46,931 bases of DNA from Candidatus Gastranaerophilales bacterium (GCA_910587815.1 CAJUNK010000016.1:1-46931); one strand, 5' to 3'; shown: positions 16,847-24,958, counted from the stretch's first letter. Program-made: numbers and translations. Notes: generated by a model from the sequence alone, not told the origin.

Positions 16847-17836
16847 TCAGAATTTCAAGCCAATATTGTATTGGATAATCAGCGTAATTACAAAATTTAT
16901 CATTGATACTGGGAGTATGATATTTTGTATAAAAGTTAAAACCTTTGTACAGCTTGGCCTTACAATGGTTTCTTTTACAAAAAGCAATATAGTAACTATA
17001 ATTAAAACCTTTAATGACATCCAAAAGAATTGTTCAATATGTGTAAAATTATTTGGCAAAAACCAGGTGCCAAATGGGTTTAAGCCGCCTCCAAAAAATA
17101 AAAATGTCATCAAAACAACTCCGCTTAACAATAATCCATTTTTTGAAAGCAGCAATAGTGCACTATCTGCACCGTATGATTTTTCTGTATAGTCTAAAAG
17201 TTCATTGTATAGTAAGTTTTCAGTATTTGATGAAAACATATTCAGATAGATTAAAATGCAAACAAAAAACGCAACACAAGCCAAAATTCCTGGTATAAAA
17301 AACCAACCGAAAATTCCATTTAAACCCGCCTGTGCCTGCATAATTTTATTTAAATCAAGGCTTCCTGCCATAATTGCTGCCGTGAGAATGCTTATTATAA
17401 GTGGAATTGCAAGATTAAAAGCCTGTAAAATAAAACGTATGGCTCCAATTCGAACCAGATTTTTTTTGTTTGAAAAAATTGCAAAAAACATTGATACAAA
17501 AGAAAGTGTAGCCAATGTTAAGAAAGTTAAGATATTTAAAGATATATTACACTGATTATTTGTGTTATTTGAAAACAACAGGCAAAATATGACAAGTACA
17601 GGGCAAATAGCTGCAATTGGGGTAAAAAAGCCTGCAAAACCTGATTTATTTTCTTCATAATTCAGTTTAGATAGCATTTTTATGACATTTGAAATCGGCA
17701 AAAGTAGCCCTGTATAGCCTTTTTGGTGTGGTGTGTGTCCTAAAAAAGAACAAATACGATATTCAAGATATGACAGCAAATAGGCTGAAAATAAAACTAT
17801 GAACGTTGAAAAAACAAATATAGAAAGAATTTTCAC
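16847..17836 (-). CDS. nuoH: Complex I-like subunit H, quinone-loop motif degenerate
   Basis: This 329-residue protein with about eight helices has the size and position of NuoH. The C-terminal region is convincing (FLFFGGGLNPFG, then VRPSCTKVLTFIQNIILP against the usual RPRYDxxMxxxWKxxLP). The N-terminal RxGPxxxGxxGxxQPxADxxK block is reduced to an LGHTPHQKGYTGLLLPISNV segment. The normally invariant loop EAESELVAGYHTEYSG is replaced by NTENLLYNELLDYTEKSYGA. This loop builds the quinone cavity against NuoB and NuoD. It starts with GTG overlapping the nuoD stop (GTGA), so the two are translationally coupled. Confidence 0.82.
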   Translation of the reverse strand: MKILSIFVFSTFIVLFSAYLLSYLEYRICSFLGHTPHQKGYTGLLLPISNVIKMLSKLNYEENKSGFAGFFTPIAAICPVLVIFCLLFSNNTNNQCNISLNILTFLTLATLSFVSMFFAIFSNKKNLVRIGAIRFILQAFNLAIPLIISILTAAIMAGSLDLNKIMQAQAGLNGIFGWFFIPGILACVAFFVCILIYLNMFSSNTENLLYNELLDYTEKSYGADSALLLLSKNGLLLSGVVLMTFLFFGGGLNPFGTWFLPNNFTHIEQFFWMSLKVLIIVTILLFVKETIVRPSCTKVLTFIQNIILPVSMINFVITLIIQYNIGLKF

Positions 17837-18954
17837 CTATCTGCCTCCATGGTATCTATATCTAAACTGTTAAAAATTACAACCAAATCATCCAAAGTAC
17901 TTTCCAGTAGTACTTTTTCAAGAACTTGAACGGCATAAAACGATGGCGTGCGCCATTTTGCATACTCTAATTCTTTATTTTCATTTAATGTTAAACGGCA
18001 CATTATTAAGCCTTTTGGGCTTTCTGTGTAGCTTGTAGCGGTTTTACATTTTGGTGCGACGTCTGAAATATTTATATTTACTTGATTTTTATTATTATTG
18101 TTTGTCAAAATCCAGTCTATACACTGGTTTATCAAGTGCAACGATGCTTTTATTTCATCAATTCTGAGAATAAATCTAGAATAACAGTCGCCATTAAATG
18201 CAGTGGGGACCGTAAATTCAAGGTTATTATATACAAGGTATGGTATTTCTTTTCTAAAGTCTAGATTTAAACCTGATGCGCGTAGATTAACCCCTGTAAT
18301 TGAGTATTCAAGGGCATTTTGCGTGTCTAAAAAACCTATATTTTTTATGCTATGCAGCAAGATGGGATTTTTTTCAAAAGTATTTTCTGTATTTTTAAAA
18401 TTTTTAGAGAAATTATCTGAAAAATCTTTTATTTTATCTATATTTTCAGATGAAATACTGTTTTTGATTCCCCCTAAAACATAGTAACCACGCATATTAG
18501 GGTCATTTGTAATATTTTTTAGAATATCATAAATTTGGTATTTTATATTTTTAATTTCATATTTTAAGCTATTTGGGCATTTTAGTTCTGCTATACGTCC
18601 TATAGTATTAATATGACTGTATATTCTAGATAGTTCCATGGTTAAAACCCTTGCAAATTGGGCATATAACGTAGGTTCGATTTCTAAAATCTTTTCCAAG
18701 CTTGAGATATAGCTATATGAATAAAATAAAACATCCGTACCAATTCTTTCTGCAAATGGTAAAAATTCCTGAAAACTTTTGTTTTGTGCAGCTTTTTCTA
18801 TATTTCTACGTCCAAAACCTAATTCTGGTGTAGCTTTTGAGATTTTGCCATTTTCCAATTCAATGCAAAAGCCTGCTAAACCCTCAAATAAAGGATGCGT
18901 TGGCTCTATGGTAATTTTTGTTGCGTTATTTATTTTTTCTTTCATAATTTTCAT
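17833..18954 (-). CDS. nuoD: Complex I-like 49-kDa subunit D, quinone ligands replaced
   Basis: This ~373-residue protein is recognisable as NuoD. It shows THPLFEG (normally QHPxxHG), GFGRRNIEKAA (normally Y/HHRGxEK), YSITGVNLRASGLNLDFRKE, GDCYSRFILRIDEIKASLH and, at the C-terminus, WRTPSFYAVQVL and NSLDIDTMEADR. By eye alignment, the His and Tyr that hold the quinone head group (His38 and Tyr87 of Thermus Nqo4) are replaced by Glu and Thr. There are no CxxC pairs, so it is not a [NiFe] hydrogenase large subunit. It lies between nuoC (2-base gap) and nuoH (4-base overlap). Confidence 0.88.
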   Translation of the reverse strand: MKIMKEKINNATKITIEPTHPLFEGLAGFCIELENGKISKATPELGFGRRNIEKAAQNKSFQEFLPFAERIGTDVLFYSYSYISSLEKILEIEPTLYAQFARVLTMELSRIYSHINTIGRIAELKCPNSLKYEIKNIKYQIYDILKNITNDPNMRGYYVLGGIKNSISSENIDKIKDFSDNFSKNFKNTENTFEKNPILLHSIKNIGFLDTQNALEYSITGVNLRASGLNLDFRKEIPYLVYNNLEFTVPTAFNGDCYSRFILRIDEIKASLHLINQCIDWILTNNNNKNQVNINISDVAPKCKTATSYTESPKGLIMCRLTLNENKELEYAKWRTPSFYAVQVLEKVLLESTLDDLVVIFNSLDIDTMEADR

Positions 18955-18956
18955 TT

Positions 18957-19271
18957 TTAAAAAATTTTTTGTAAATTTGGGTGTTTTTTGAAATTTATGC
19001 CAAATTGGCTATAAATTTCCATTTCATCATATTTTGCGCTTTTATATAGCGTTACAACGCTTTGAATTTCATTGTTTATAATGGTTTCAATTTCTTCAAA
19101 CCCTTTATTTACTGGATTATAGAGTGTATAAATTAATTTAATGCTTTTATGTGTGTTTTCTTGTATTTTAGATGGCGTCAAATCCTCTGCCATCAAGGAT
19201 ATTAATGCTACATACCCTTTGTTTTTAAGCTTTCTTAATGTTTCAAACAGTTGTAAATATTGAATTTTCAC
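18957..19271 (-). CDS. nuoC: Complex I-like subunit C (short)
   Basis: This 104-residue protein is shorter than the usual 150-200 residues. The family core is kept: LISLMAEDL (normally LxDLTAVDY), KLIYTLYNP, and KYDEMEIYSQFGINFKKHPN, which matches WxERExYDMFGIxFxGHPD. The C-terminal segment that normally follows (RILMPEDWxGHPLRKDYP) is absent. It starts with a GTG overlapping the nuoB stop. It probably acts in the peripheral arm with NuoB and NuoD. Confidence 0.82.
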   Translation of the reverse strand: MKIQYLQLFETLRKLKNKGYVALISLMAEDLTPSKIQENTHKSIKLIYTLYNPVNKGFEEIETIINNEIQSVVTLYKSAKYDEMEIYSQFGINFKKHPNLQKIF

Positions 19272-19816
19272 GCTTTTAGCTCTCCTGATTCTTTTTCGTT
19301 CACTGTCTTTGACGCGGTATTGTTTTCTAAAGTGCTGTCTTCAGGAGGGTTTTGCACGTTATTTTTCTTTTTTATATATTTATTTTGTGTTGCATCTTTT
19401 AGTTCTTTTATTGCATTAATTAGGTTCGATGCTTTAACAGGGCACCCTTTGAGGCATATATCTACGGGTAAAAACCTTTCTATGTCTATTGTTTTAATGG
19501 TTGTGTTAGAAAATATTCCTTTATTGCATGCGCAATCTCCTAAAAGTATGATATATGAGGGTTTTGGCATTTTATTGTATAAGTTTATAAGGTGTGGAGC
19601 TAGTTTTTCGTTAATCGTGCCAGTGATAATTAGTAAATCCGCTGCTTTTGCCGGTGTGTTTAATGTTTGTATACCGCATTCATGCAGGATAGAATTGTGA
19701 AATTCTTCTTCCTGCAATGATTTTGCGCAGCAAGACGTGCCAAAAAGCAATGCTGACAAGCTATTTTGCATTCCAAAGTTTAAAATATAATCGATGGAGC
19801 TTGTTATAACGTTCAA
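19268..19816 (-). CDS. nuoB: Complex I-like N2 iron-sulfur subunit B
   Basis: This ~182-residue protein has the NuoB signature: SALLFGTSCCAKSL (Cys29, Cys30), ADLLIITGTINEKLAPHL, YIILLGDCACNKG (Cys95) and LPVDICLKGCPV (Cys125). All four ligands of cluster N2 are therefore present. The frame is open further upstream into nuoA. The TTG at 19816 is chosen because AGAGGA precedes it and the resulting N-terminus aligns with the family. The last ~45 residues are a polar, Asn/Lys/Glu-rich tail not usual in NuoB. Confidence 0.88.
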   Translation of the reverse strand: MNVITSSIDYILNFGMQNSLSALLFGTSCCAKSLQEEEFHNSILHECGIQTLNTPAKAADLLIITGTINEKLAPHLINLYNKMPKPSYIILLGDCACNKGIFSNTTIKTIDIERFLPVDICLKGCPVKASNLINAIKELKDATQNKYIKKKNNVQNPPEDSTLENNTASKTVNEKESGELKA

Positions 19817-19824
19817 AATTTCCT

Positions 19825-20169
19825 CTAATCTATTTTTAGCAAGTTTAATTTTACACAGAAAATATAAATTAATGTGAAAATTAACATAAAAAATATGATT
19901 CCTATGATACAAGATATGCTTAAAAGCCTTATGGCGCAAGCAAATGGCACAATTAAGATGCAAGCGCTCCCAAGTAGTAATAAAATTATTGCTGAAATTA
20001 ATAATTTTGATTCAAAAGAAATAGTTTTATCTTTATTTGTGGCTGAAATACTTTCTATAAGGGCTTTTTTACAAAATTTTATGTGTCTTAATTTTAGTAT
20101 GTAACTCAAAAAATACACAAAAAGTGCAAATAAAATTGAAAAAAGTAAAAAAATTCCAAAGTTTTCCAT
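19825..20169 (-). CDS. nuoA: Complex I-like subunit A, acidic residues lost
   Basis: This 114-residue protein with three membrane helices is the first gene of the operon. It is assigned as NuoA by size, topology and position more than by motifs. The usual P-Y-E-C/S-G loop is reduced to ALIESISAT. The highly conserved FDVE (Asp79 and Glu81 in E. coli) aligns with LGSA in SKLLISAIILLLLGSAC. The promoter must lie in the 90-base region shared with the divergent proS. Confidence 0.65.
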   Translation of the reverse strand: MENFGIFLLFSILFALFVYFLSYILKLRHIKFCKKALIESISATNKDKTISFESKLLISAIILLLLGSACILIVPFACAIRLLSISCIIGIIFFMLIFTLIYIFCVKLNLLKID

Positions 20170-20195
20170 AAGATTAATTTAACAATTAATTCAAA

Positions 20196-20224
20196 TTTTG
20201 TAAATTAAATATTAGTGATATAAT
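20196..20224 (+). promoter_or_regulatory. Putative proS promoter
   Basis: TATAAT (20219-20224) is preceded, 17 bases upstream, by a weak TTTTGT (20196-20201). It lies 36 bases before the proS ATG in the short region shared with divergent nuoA. Confidence 0.4.
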
Positions 20225-20259
20225 TTTCTTATTAAAATGACTATTATTATGGGGAAATT

Positions 20260-22032
20260 ATGAGAGCTTCAAAACTTTTTGTGCAGACACTGAGGGAGTT
20301 TCCAAATGATGCAGAGGCTATGAGCCACAAACTGCTTGTGAGAGCTGGATATATTAAAAAATTAACAAATGGTGTATATACCTATATGCCCCTGATGCAG
20401 AGGGTTTTGACGAAAGTTTCGAATATTGTAAGGCAAGAAATGAATCGTGCTGGAGCACAAGAGCTTTTGATGCCTTTTGTGCAGCCTGCTGAATTATGGC
20501 AAAAATCTGGCAGGTGGCAGGTTTACGGCAAAGAATTGATGAGAATGAAAGACCGTCATGATAATGAAATGTGTTTGGCACCCACCCATGAAGAAGTTAT
20601 AACTTCAGTGGTGGATGGGGTTTTCACCTCTTATAAACAATTACCTGTGAATCTATACCATATTCAGCTGAAATTTAGGGATGAAATCCGCCCTAGGTTT
20701 GGACTTTTAAGGGGTAGAGAGTTTATAATGAAGGATGCATACAGCTTTCATACTTCTCAAGAATCTTTAAATGCAGAATATGATAATATGGCAACTGCAT
20801 ATACCCGCATTTTCCAACGCTGCGGGCTAGAAACCAGGATGGTGCAGTCTGATTCAGGCGCTATTGGCGGTTCCGTGAGCCATGAATTTATGGTTTTAAC
20901 CGATACTGCTGTGGGTGAAGATGATGTGTTTTATTGTGAAAAATGCGGATATAGTGCTAATTCAAACCATGCTGTGTCAAAATTAATTGATGAAATAACA
21001 GATGGAGGGTTTGAAAAGCTGGAAACAATTGATACGCCTAATGTTCGAACTATTGAAGAATTAAGCAAATTTTTTAATATCAACCAAAATTGCATTTTAA
21101 AATCCGTTTTATATGTTGCATCTTTTGCCGATGATGCAAAAGGGCAAAAAGTGCCAGATATGCCTGTCCTTGTTATGATTAGAGGGGATAAGGAAGTAGA
21201 AGAAACGAAACTTATGAATGCTGTGGGTGCCCTTGAAATCCGTACTGCAACTGATGATGAGGTGGTTCAATATTTAAATTCTGAACGTGGATTTATCAGT
21301 TTTAAAGGGATTGCGGGTAAAAAAGTGCAGGTGTTGTTTGATAATTCAGCATGCGGTATGAAAAATTTTGTAATAGGTGCAAATGAGCCCCACAAGCATA
21401 TTGTAGGCTTTAATTTTTCTGATATTACAGAAAATGATGTGAAAGATGGCGTGAAGTTTTACGATATTTCACTTGTAAAACCTGGTGAAACTTGTACGGA
21501 GTGCGGAGGCGCACTAAAGGTTACACGTGGAATCGAGGTAGGGAACATATTTCAGCTAGGTACAAAGTATTCAAAACCAATGAATGCGGTATATACAGAT
21601 GAAAATGGCAAGACACATCCTTATATAATGGGCTGTTACGGCATTGGGGTGACAAGAACTGCCGCAGCTGCCATTGAAAGATATCATGATGACTTTGGAA
21701 TTATATGGCCGCTTGAAATCGCACCGTATCATGCGGTTGTAGTGCCTGTAAATACCAATGATGAAGCGCAATTAAAACTTGCAGAAGAAATCTATCAAAA
21801 GCTTTTGAATGCAGGTGTAGAGGTAGTTTTGGATGATAGAGCAGATAGAGCTGGTGTGAAATTTAAAGATGCAGATTTAATTGGTTATCCGTTTAGAATA
21901 ACGGTTGGAAAATCAATTAGTGAGGGGCTTGTAGAGTTTAAACAAAGAAAATCCGCTGATATCTTAAAACTTACACCTGATGAAGCCGTTAAAGCGGTCG
22001 CAGATGCGGTTTTAGCGCTAAAAGAAAAGTAA
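20260..22032 (+). CDS. proS: Prolyl-tRNA synthetase
   Basis: This 590-residue class II synthetase charges tRNA-Pro. It is the bacterial (ProS type 1) form. It has the N-terminal motif LLVRAGYIKKLTNGVYTYMP, motif 2 RFGLLRGREFIMKDAYSFH, and the inserted YbaK-like editing domain (residues ~225-390, including DMPVLVMIRGDKE). Motif 3 is MGCYGIGVTRTAAA, and an anticodon-binding domain covers the last ~120 residues. A GGGG Shine-Dalgarno lies 6 bases before the ATG. gatD follows after 17 bases. Confidence 0.97.
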   Translation: MRASKLFVQTLREFPNDAEAMSHKLLVRAGYIKKLTNGVYTYMPLMQRVLTKVSNIVRQEMNRAGAQELLMPFVQPAELWQKSGRWQVYGKELMRMKDRHDNEMCLAPTHEEVITSVVDGVFTSYKQLPVNLYHIQLKFRDEIRPRFGLLRGREFIMKDAYSFHTSQESLNAEYDNMATAYTRIFQRCGLETRMVQSDSGAIGGSVSHEFMVLTDTAVGEDDVFYCEKCGYSANSNHAVSKLIDEITDGGFEKLETIDTPNVRTIEELSKFFNINQNCILKSVLYVASFADDAKGQKVPDMPVLVMIRGDKEVEETKLMNAVGALEIRTATDDEVVQYLNSERGFISFKGIAGKKVQVLFDNSACGMKNFVIGANEPHKHIVGFNFSDITENDVKDGVKFYDISLVKPGETCTECGGALKVTRGIEVGNIFQLGTKYSKPMNAVYTDENGKTHPYIMGCYGIGVTRTAAAAIERYHDDFGIIWPLEIAPYHAVVVPVNTNDEAQLKLAEEIYQKLLNAGVEVVLDDRADRAGVKFKDADLIGYPFRITVGKSISEGLVEFKQRKSADILKLTPDEAVKAVADAVLALKEK

Positions 22033-22049
22033 GGCAATAAATTATAGTT

Positions 22050-22793
22050 ATGGAAAATTCGGAATTAAAAATTTCAATATGTCATCTTTATCCTGATTTA
22101 CTAAATATTTATGGGGATATGGGGAATATTTTAGCGTTGAAAAACAGGCTTATGTGGCGTGATATTGAGGTTGAAATTTCTGAAGTACACGCTGGTGAAC
22201 GTGTAAATTTTAAAAAGCATGATATTTATTTTATAGGCGGAGGGCAAGATCAGCAGCAGATTATGGCTTCTTTAGAATTGCAAAAAAATAAAGATGCGAT
22301 TTTTAAAGCTGCTGTTGAAAATGAGGCGGTATTTCTTGCCATTTGTGGCGGATATCAGCTTTTAGGGCATTATTACCAGCCGCTTCATGGTGATAAACTG
22401 AGCGGAATAGGGCTTTTGGATGCTTATACAGTTGCAGGACCTGCAAGGTTTATTGGGAATGTGACCGCCAAAGCAAAATTTTTAAGACGCAAAACTATTG
22501 TGGGGTTTGAAAATCATTCAGGTTTGACGTTTTTAAATTCAGGCGCAGAGCCTTTTATGAAGGTAAAAATCGGTAATGGTAATAATGGCAAAGATAAAAC
22601 CGAAGGTGCCAGATTTAAAAATGTTTTTGGCACATATTTGCATGGGCCGATTTTACCTAAAAATCCTGAATTATGTGATTATTTGTTGTCTTTAGCTCTT
22701 AAAAAGCGCTATGGATGCGATATTCCCCTATTAAAGCTGAATGATGATATTGAAATTTTTGCCCATAAAGACAGGGTGAAGGCAAAATATTAG
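22050..22793 (+). CDS. gatD: Lipid II isoglutaminyl synthase glutaminase subunit GatD
   Basis: This 247-residue type 1 glutamine amidotransferase is of the CobB/CobQ-like class. GatD-type motifs are CHLYPDLLNIYGDMGNI at the N-terminus, FIGGGQDQQQ, the nucleophile AICGGYQLLG (Cys ~109) and the catalytic histidine in TYLHGPILPKNP. With MurT it amidates the D-glutamate of lipid II; GatD supplies ammonia from glutamine. MurT usually neighbours gatD but is not present here, so it must be elsewhere or the enzyme has another partner. It is co-directional with proS and probably co-transcribed. Confidence 0.85.
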   Translation: MENSELKISICHLYPDLLNIYGDMGNILALKNRLMWRDIEVEISEVHAGERVNFKKHDIYFIGGGQDQQQIMASLELQKNKDAIFKAAVENEAVFLAICGGYQLLGHYYQPLHGDKLSGIGLLDAYTVAGPARFIGNVTAKAKFLRRKTIVGFENHSGLTFLNSGAEPFMKVKIGNGNNGKDKTEGARFKNVFGTYLHGPILPKNPELCDYLLSLALKKRYGCDIPLLKLNDDIEIFAHKDRVKAKY

Positions 22794-22911
22794 TTTGAAA
22801 CTTTGAAAATTTAAACACAGGGTAAAGGGTACTCTTTTTCAAAAAACATCAACACAACAGTTATACTTCAATCTCGGTTTATAGTTTGATGAAAAAAAAG
22901 GGGGGATGATT

Positions 22912-22992
22912 ATGGAACAAATCAATCTAACATTGATTATGATTTTTTTGATTTTGTACATAATAAAAAGCAGCTCTCATCCAAATAGATAA
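22912..22992 (+). CDS. 26-residue hydrophobic peptide, putative type I toxin
   Basis: This ORF is too short for routine calling. The peptide MEQINLTLIMIFLILY plus a basic tail (IIKSSSHPNR) has one membrane helix, like type I toxins (Fst/TxpA-like, 'putative holin-like toxin'). The Shine-Dalgarno AAGGGGGG (22898-22905) is extremely strong with 6-base spacing. A TATAGT box lies at 22880-22885. The stop codon sits inside a hairpin that, read on the other strand, is a good terminator for an antisense RNA with its own promoter at 23053-23081. The tail-to-tail overlap is the usual architecture of such loci. Toxicity is inferred, not shown. Confidence 0.65.
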   Translation: MEQINLTLIMIFLILYIIKSSSHPNR

Positions 22993-22996
22993 GAGC
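22961..22996 (-). terminator. Terminator of the antisense RNA
   Basis: GCTCTTATC pairs with GATGAGAGC on the minus strand (22996-22988 with 22981-22973, one G-U pair). TGCTTTTTATTA follows. Confidence 0.65.
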
Positions 22997-23046
22997 CACT
23001 TCAATCTCTACAGAGTATCTGGCAGCTTGACAAACTGCCACCCTGT
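22962..23046 (-). ncRNA. Putative antisense RNA (type I antitoxin)
   Basis: The transcript of ~85 nt is inferred from a consensus promoter (-35 TTGAAA, 17-base spacer, -10 TATAAT on the minus strand) and a downstream intrinsic terminator at 22961-22996. It would cover the 3' end of the toxin ORF and its 3' UTR. Near its 5' end it has a small hairpin (23020-23040, loop of 9) suited to start pairing with the toxin mRNA. Confidence 0.6.
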
Positions 23047-23052
23047 GTCTTT

Positions 23053-23081
23053 ATTATAAAGGATTATTTTTTGTTTTTCAA
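23053..23081 (-). promoter_or_regulatory. Consensus promoter of the antisense RNA
   Basis: On the minus strand TTGAAA (23081-23076), a 17-base spacer and a perfect TATAAT (23058-23053). It points toward the 26-residue ORF and has no other gene to serve. Confidence 0.7.
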
Positions 23082-23136
23082 GTGCAGGATGTCTTTAAAA
23101 CTGCGCTATAGCACCATATTTTTATATTTTTAACTT

Positions 23137-23154
23137 TTTGTAAAGAAATGTAAA
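23137..23154 (+). promoter_or_regulatory. Perfect HLR1 element (RpaB-type binding site)
   Basis: TTTGTAAAGAAATGTAAA read in reverse gives TTTACATTTCTTTACAAA. This fits the cyanobacterial HLR1 consensus (G/T)TTACAWWNN(G/T)TTACAWW at every position. A third TGTAAA lies at 23160. It sits ~48 bases before a TATAGT box (23202-23207) that probably serves the gene at 23345. The surrounding stretch 22993-23344 holds no ORF other than the antisense RNA and these sites. Confidence 0.6.
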
Positions 23155-23344
23155 CAGCATGTAAATTAATTGGGCAATTTTTGATAGGAAAAATACTTTA
23201 TTATAGTGTAAGGTTAGTTTAAAGATTAAAATTTAAGGTTAGGAAAAAGCCAAAGATAATCAACAAACAAAGATTATTTAAAAGGCAAAATTAAATTTTA
23301 AGAATTTAGGCAAATGAAGGAAGTTATAGGTTAGGAGGCAGAAT

Positions 23345-23896
23345 ATGTCTTGGGTAATGTTGTCATTAAGAAAAATCGCTTTAAAAAACAGAATGAGCGA
23401 TCTTGAAATGAAATCAATTCAAATATCCCAAAGAATACAAGATTTGCAAAGCTATGCAAACAATATTGCCGATGGTGTTATCACCTTTAGCGAAGCGGCT
23501 ACCTGCCCCTCATCACTATTTGGCACACAAATGGATTTTATGACAAACTCATCTGCTGTAGCTTATCAATCTGCAAATATAAAAACAAATGCATACTTGC
23601 AACAAATGCAAATGACGCAAAATGCAACGGGCGGGCAATACAATTATGCTCAAAATTCTATAAATGCCCAATATGCAAGTGCAGACCAGCAATATTTACT
23701 ATTTAATGAAATTTACAAACAGGAATTGCAGGAATATTCAAAAGAAATTTCTGCTCAATTAAACGAAGAAGAAAAACAATTACAAACAGAACAAGCAAGA
23801 ATAGAAGCTCAATTGAAGGCAGCAGAGGCTGAATATGAACAAGTCTCTCAAAGGATGGATTCAAACATCAAAAATGATGCCATAAAATTAGCATAA
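23345..23896 (+). CDS. Coiled-coil protein of unknown function
   Basis: This 183-residue protein has no signal peptide. The N-terminus is basic and partly hydrophobic (MSWVMLSLRKIALKNRM), followed by a helical part with HxxxI-type heptads. The middle (~60-125) is rich in Asn, Gln, Ala and Tyr. The C-terminal coiled coil (~125-175) is Glu/Gln/Ala-rich (AQLNEEEKQLQTEQ). The family is not recognised; the composition resembles secreted filament or secretion-system proteins. A very strong AGGAGG lies 8 bases before the ATG. The ~130-base 5' UTR is preceded by TATAGT and the perfect HLR1 site, suggesting control by an RpaB-like regulator such as the one encoded next. Confidence 0.75.
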   Translation: MSWVMLSLRKIALKNRMSDLEMKSIQISQRIQDLQSYANNIADGVITFSEAATCPSSLFGTQMDFMTNSSAVAYQSANIKTNAYLQQMQMTQNATGGQYNYAQNSINAQYASADQQYLLFNEIYKQELQEYSKEISAQLNEEEKQLQTEQARIEAQLKAAEAEYEQVSQRMDSNIKNDAIKLA

Positions 23897-23937
23897 ATAC
23901 TGAATTAACTCCTAATCAATAAAACTTATAACCTTAT

Positions 23938-23967
23938 TGCCAATCAATCATTTGATTGGCATTTTAT
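23938..23967 (+). terminator. Rho-independent terminator
   Basis: TGCCAATCAA (23938-23947) pairs perfectly with TTGATTGGCA (23952-23961), followed by TTTTATT. It ends the coiled-coil gene. Confidence 0.9.
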
Positions 23968-24140
23968 TGTAATTTTATATTTTCCTATTGATTTTGGGTC
24001 AGGTTTCTTTTAAGATTTATTTATAAACATTAAATTTTGTTTTCAAAAAAACTTAATGTATGTTAATATATGTTTATAAAAATCAATATTTTGTAATAGA
24101 ATTTAGAATAACAAAAAGGAAGATAGGAATTTTTTAAGAC

Positions 24141-24887
24141 ATGACGGATGATTTGCAGAATGAACTGGGTGAAGTTAAACAAAAAATTTTAGTGGCAGAT
24201 GATGAAGCCAGCATCAGAAGAATTTTAGAAACCCGCCTTAAAATGACAGGGTATGATGTTGTAACAGCAGAGGATGGCGAAGAAGCCGTTGATGTTTACA
24301 ATAAAACAATGCCTGATCTAGTTATTTTGGATGTTATGATGCCAAAGATGGATGGGTATGGTGTAACACGCGAAATTAGAAGAACATCTGATGTGCCGAT
24401 TATTATTCTTACTGCCCTTGGCGATGTATCAGAAAGAATTACAGGGCTAGAGCTTGGTGCTGATGATTATGTTATTAAACCATTTAGCCCAAAAGAATTG
24501 GAAGCAAGGGTAAAAGCTGTATTGAGACGTACAACTACAAAAGAAATTGCGGCACCATCCGGCAAAACTGCTAAAAATGTTATTACAACAGGCAGTATTA
24601 AAATAGATACAGCAAGACGTCAGGTATACAGAAAAAATGAAAGAATAAGATTGACTGGCATGGAATTTTCACTTCTTGAATTGTTAGTGAATAATTCAGG
24701 TCAAGCGTATTCTAGAAACGAAATTTTGCAGCATGTTTGGGCGTATCCGCCAGACCACAGAATTGATACAAGGGTTGTGGATGTTCATATTTCAAGGCTT
24801 CGTTCAAAACTTGAAGCTGACCCTGCAAATCCTGAATTAATCCTTACTGCACGCGGTATAGGGTATATGTTTCAAAGAATAAACTAA
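24141..24887 (+). CDS. OmpR-family response regulator, RpaB-like
   Basis: This 248-residue protein has an N-terminal receiver domain (~15-130) with acidic pocket Asp20-Asp21, phosphoacceptor Asp64 (VILDVMMPKMDG), Thr in IILTAL and the conserved lysine in YVIKPFSP. A C-terminal OmpR/PhoB winged helix follows (~150-246; DHRIDTRVVDVHISRLRSKL, ARGIGYMF). The start of the receiver (ILVADDEASIRRILETRLKM) closely resembles cyanobacterial RpaB/Ycf27, the regulator that binds HLR1 elements. No histidine kinase is next to it. It is a single gene bracketed by terminators at 23938 and 24907. Confidence 0.9.
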   Translation: MTDDLQNELGEVKQKILVADDEASIRRILETRLKMTGYDVVTAEDGEEAVDVYNKTMPDLVILDVMMPKMDGYGVTREIRRTSDVPIIILTALGDVSERITGLELGADDYVIKPFSPKELEARVKAVLRRTTTKEIAAPSGKTAKNVITTGSIKIDTARRQVYRKNERIRLTGMEFSLLELLVNNSGQAYSRNEILQHVWAYPPDHRIDTRVVDVHISRLRSKLEADPANPELILTARGIGYMFQRIN

Positions 24888-24906
24888 GAAATATAGATAT
24901 AGTTTT

Positions 24907-24942
24907 AAAAAGCCCTGAAAAAAGATGATTTGGGGCTTTTTA
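24907..24942 (+). terminator. Rho-independent terminator
   Basis: AAAAGCCC (24907-24914) pairs with GGGGCTTTTT (24932-24941) and ends the response regulator gene. Confidence 0.85.
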
Positions 24943-24958
24943 ATGTATTATAAAGCTT

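Noticed and set aside
17833..19816. NuoB/NuoD read as a group 4 [NiFe] hydrogenase
   Set aside because: NuoD lacks both CxxC nickel-binding pairs, and the other subunits fit complex I order.
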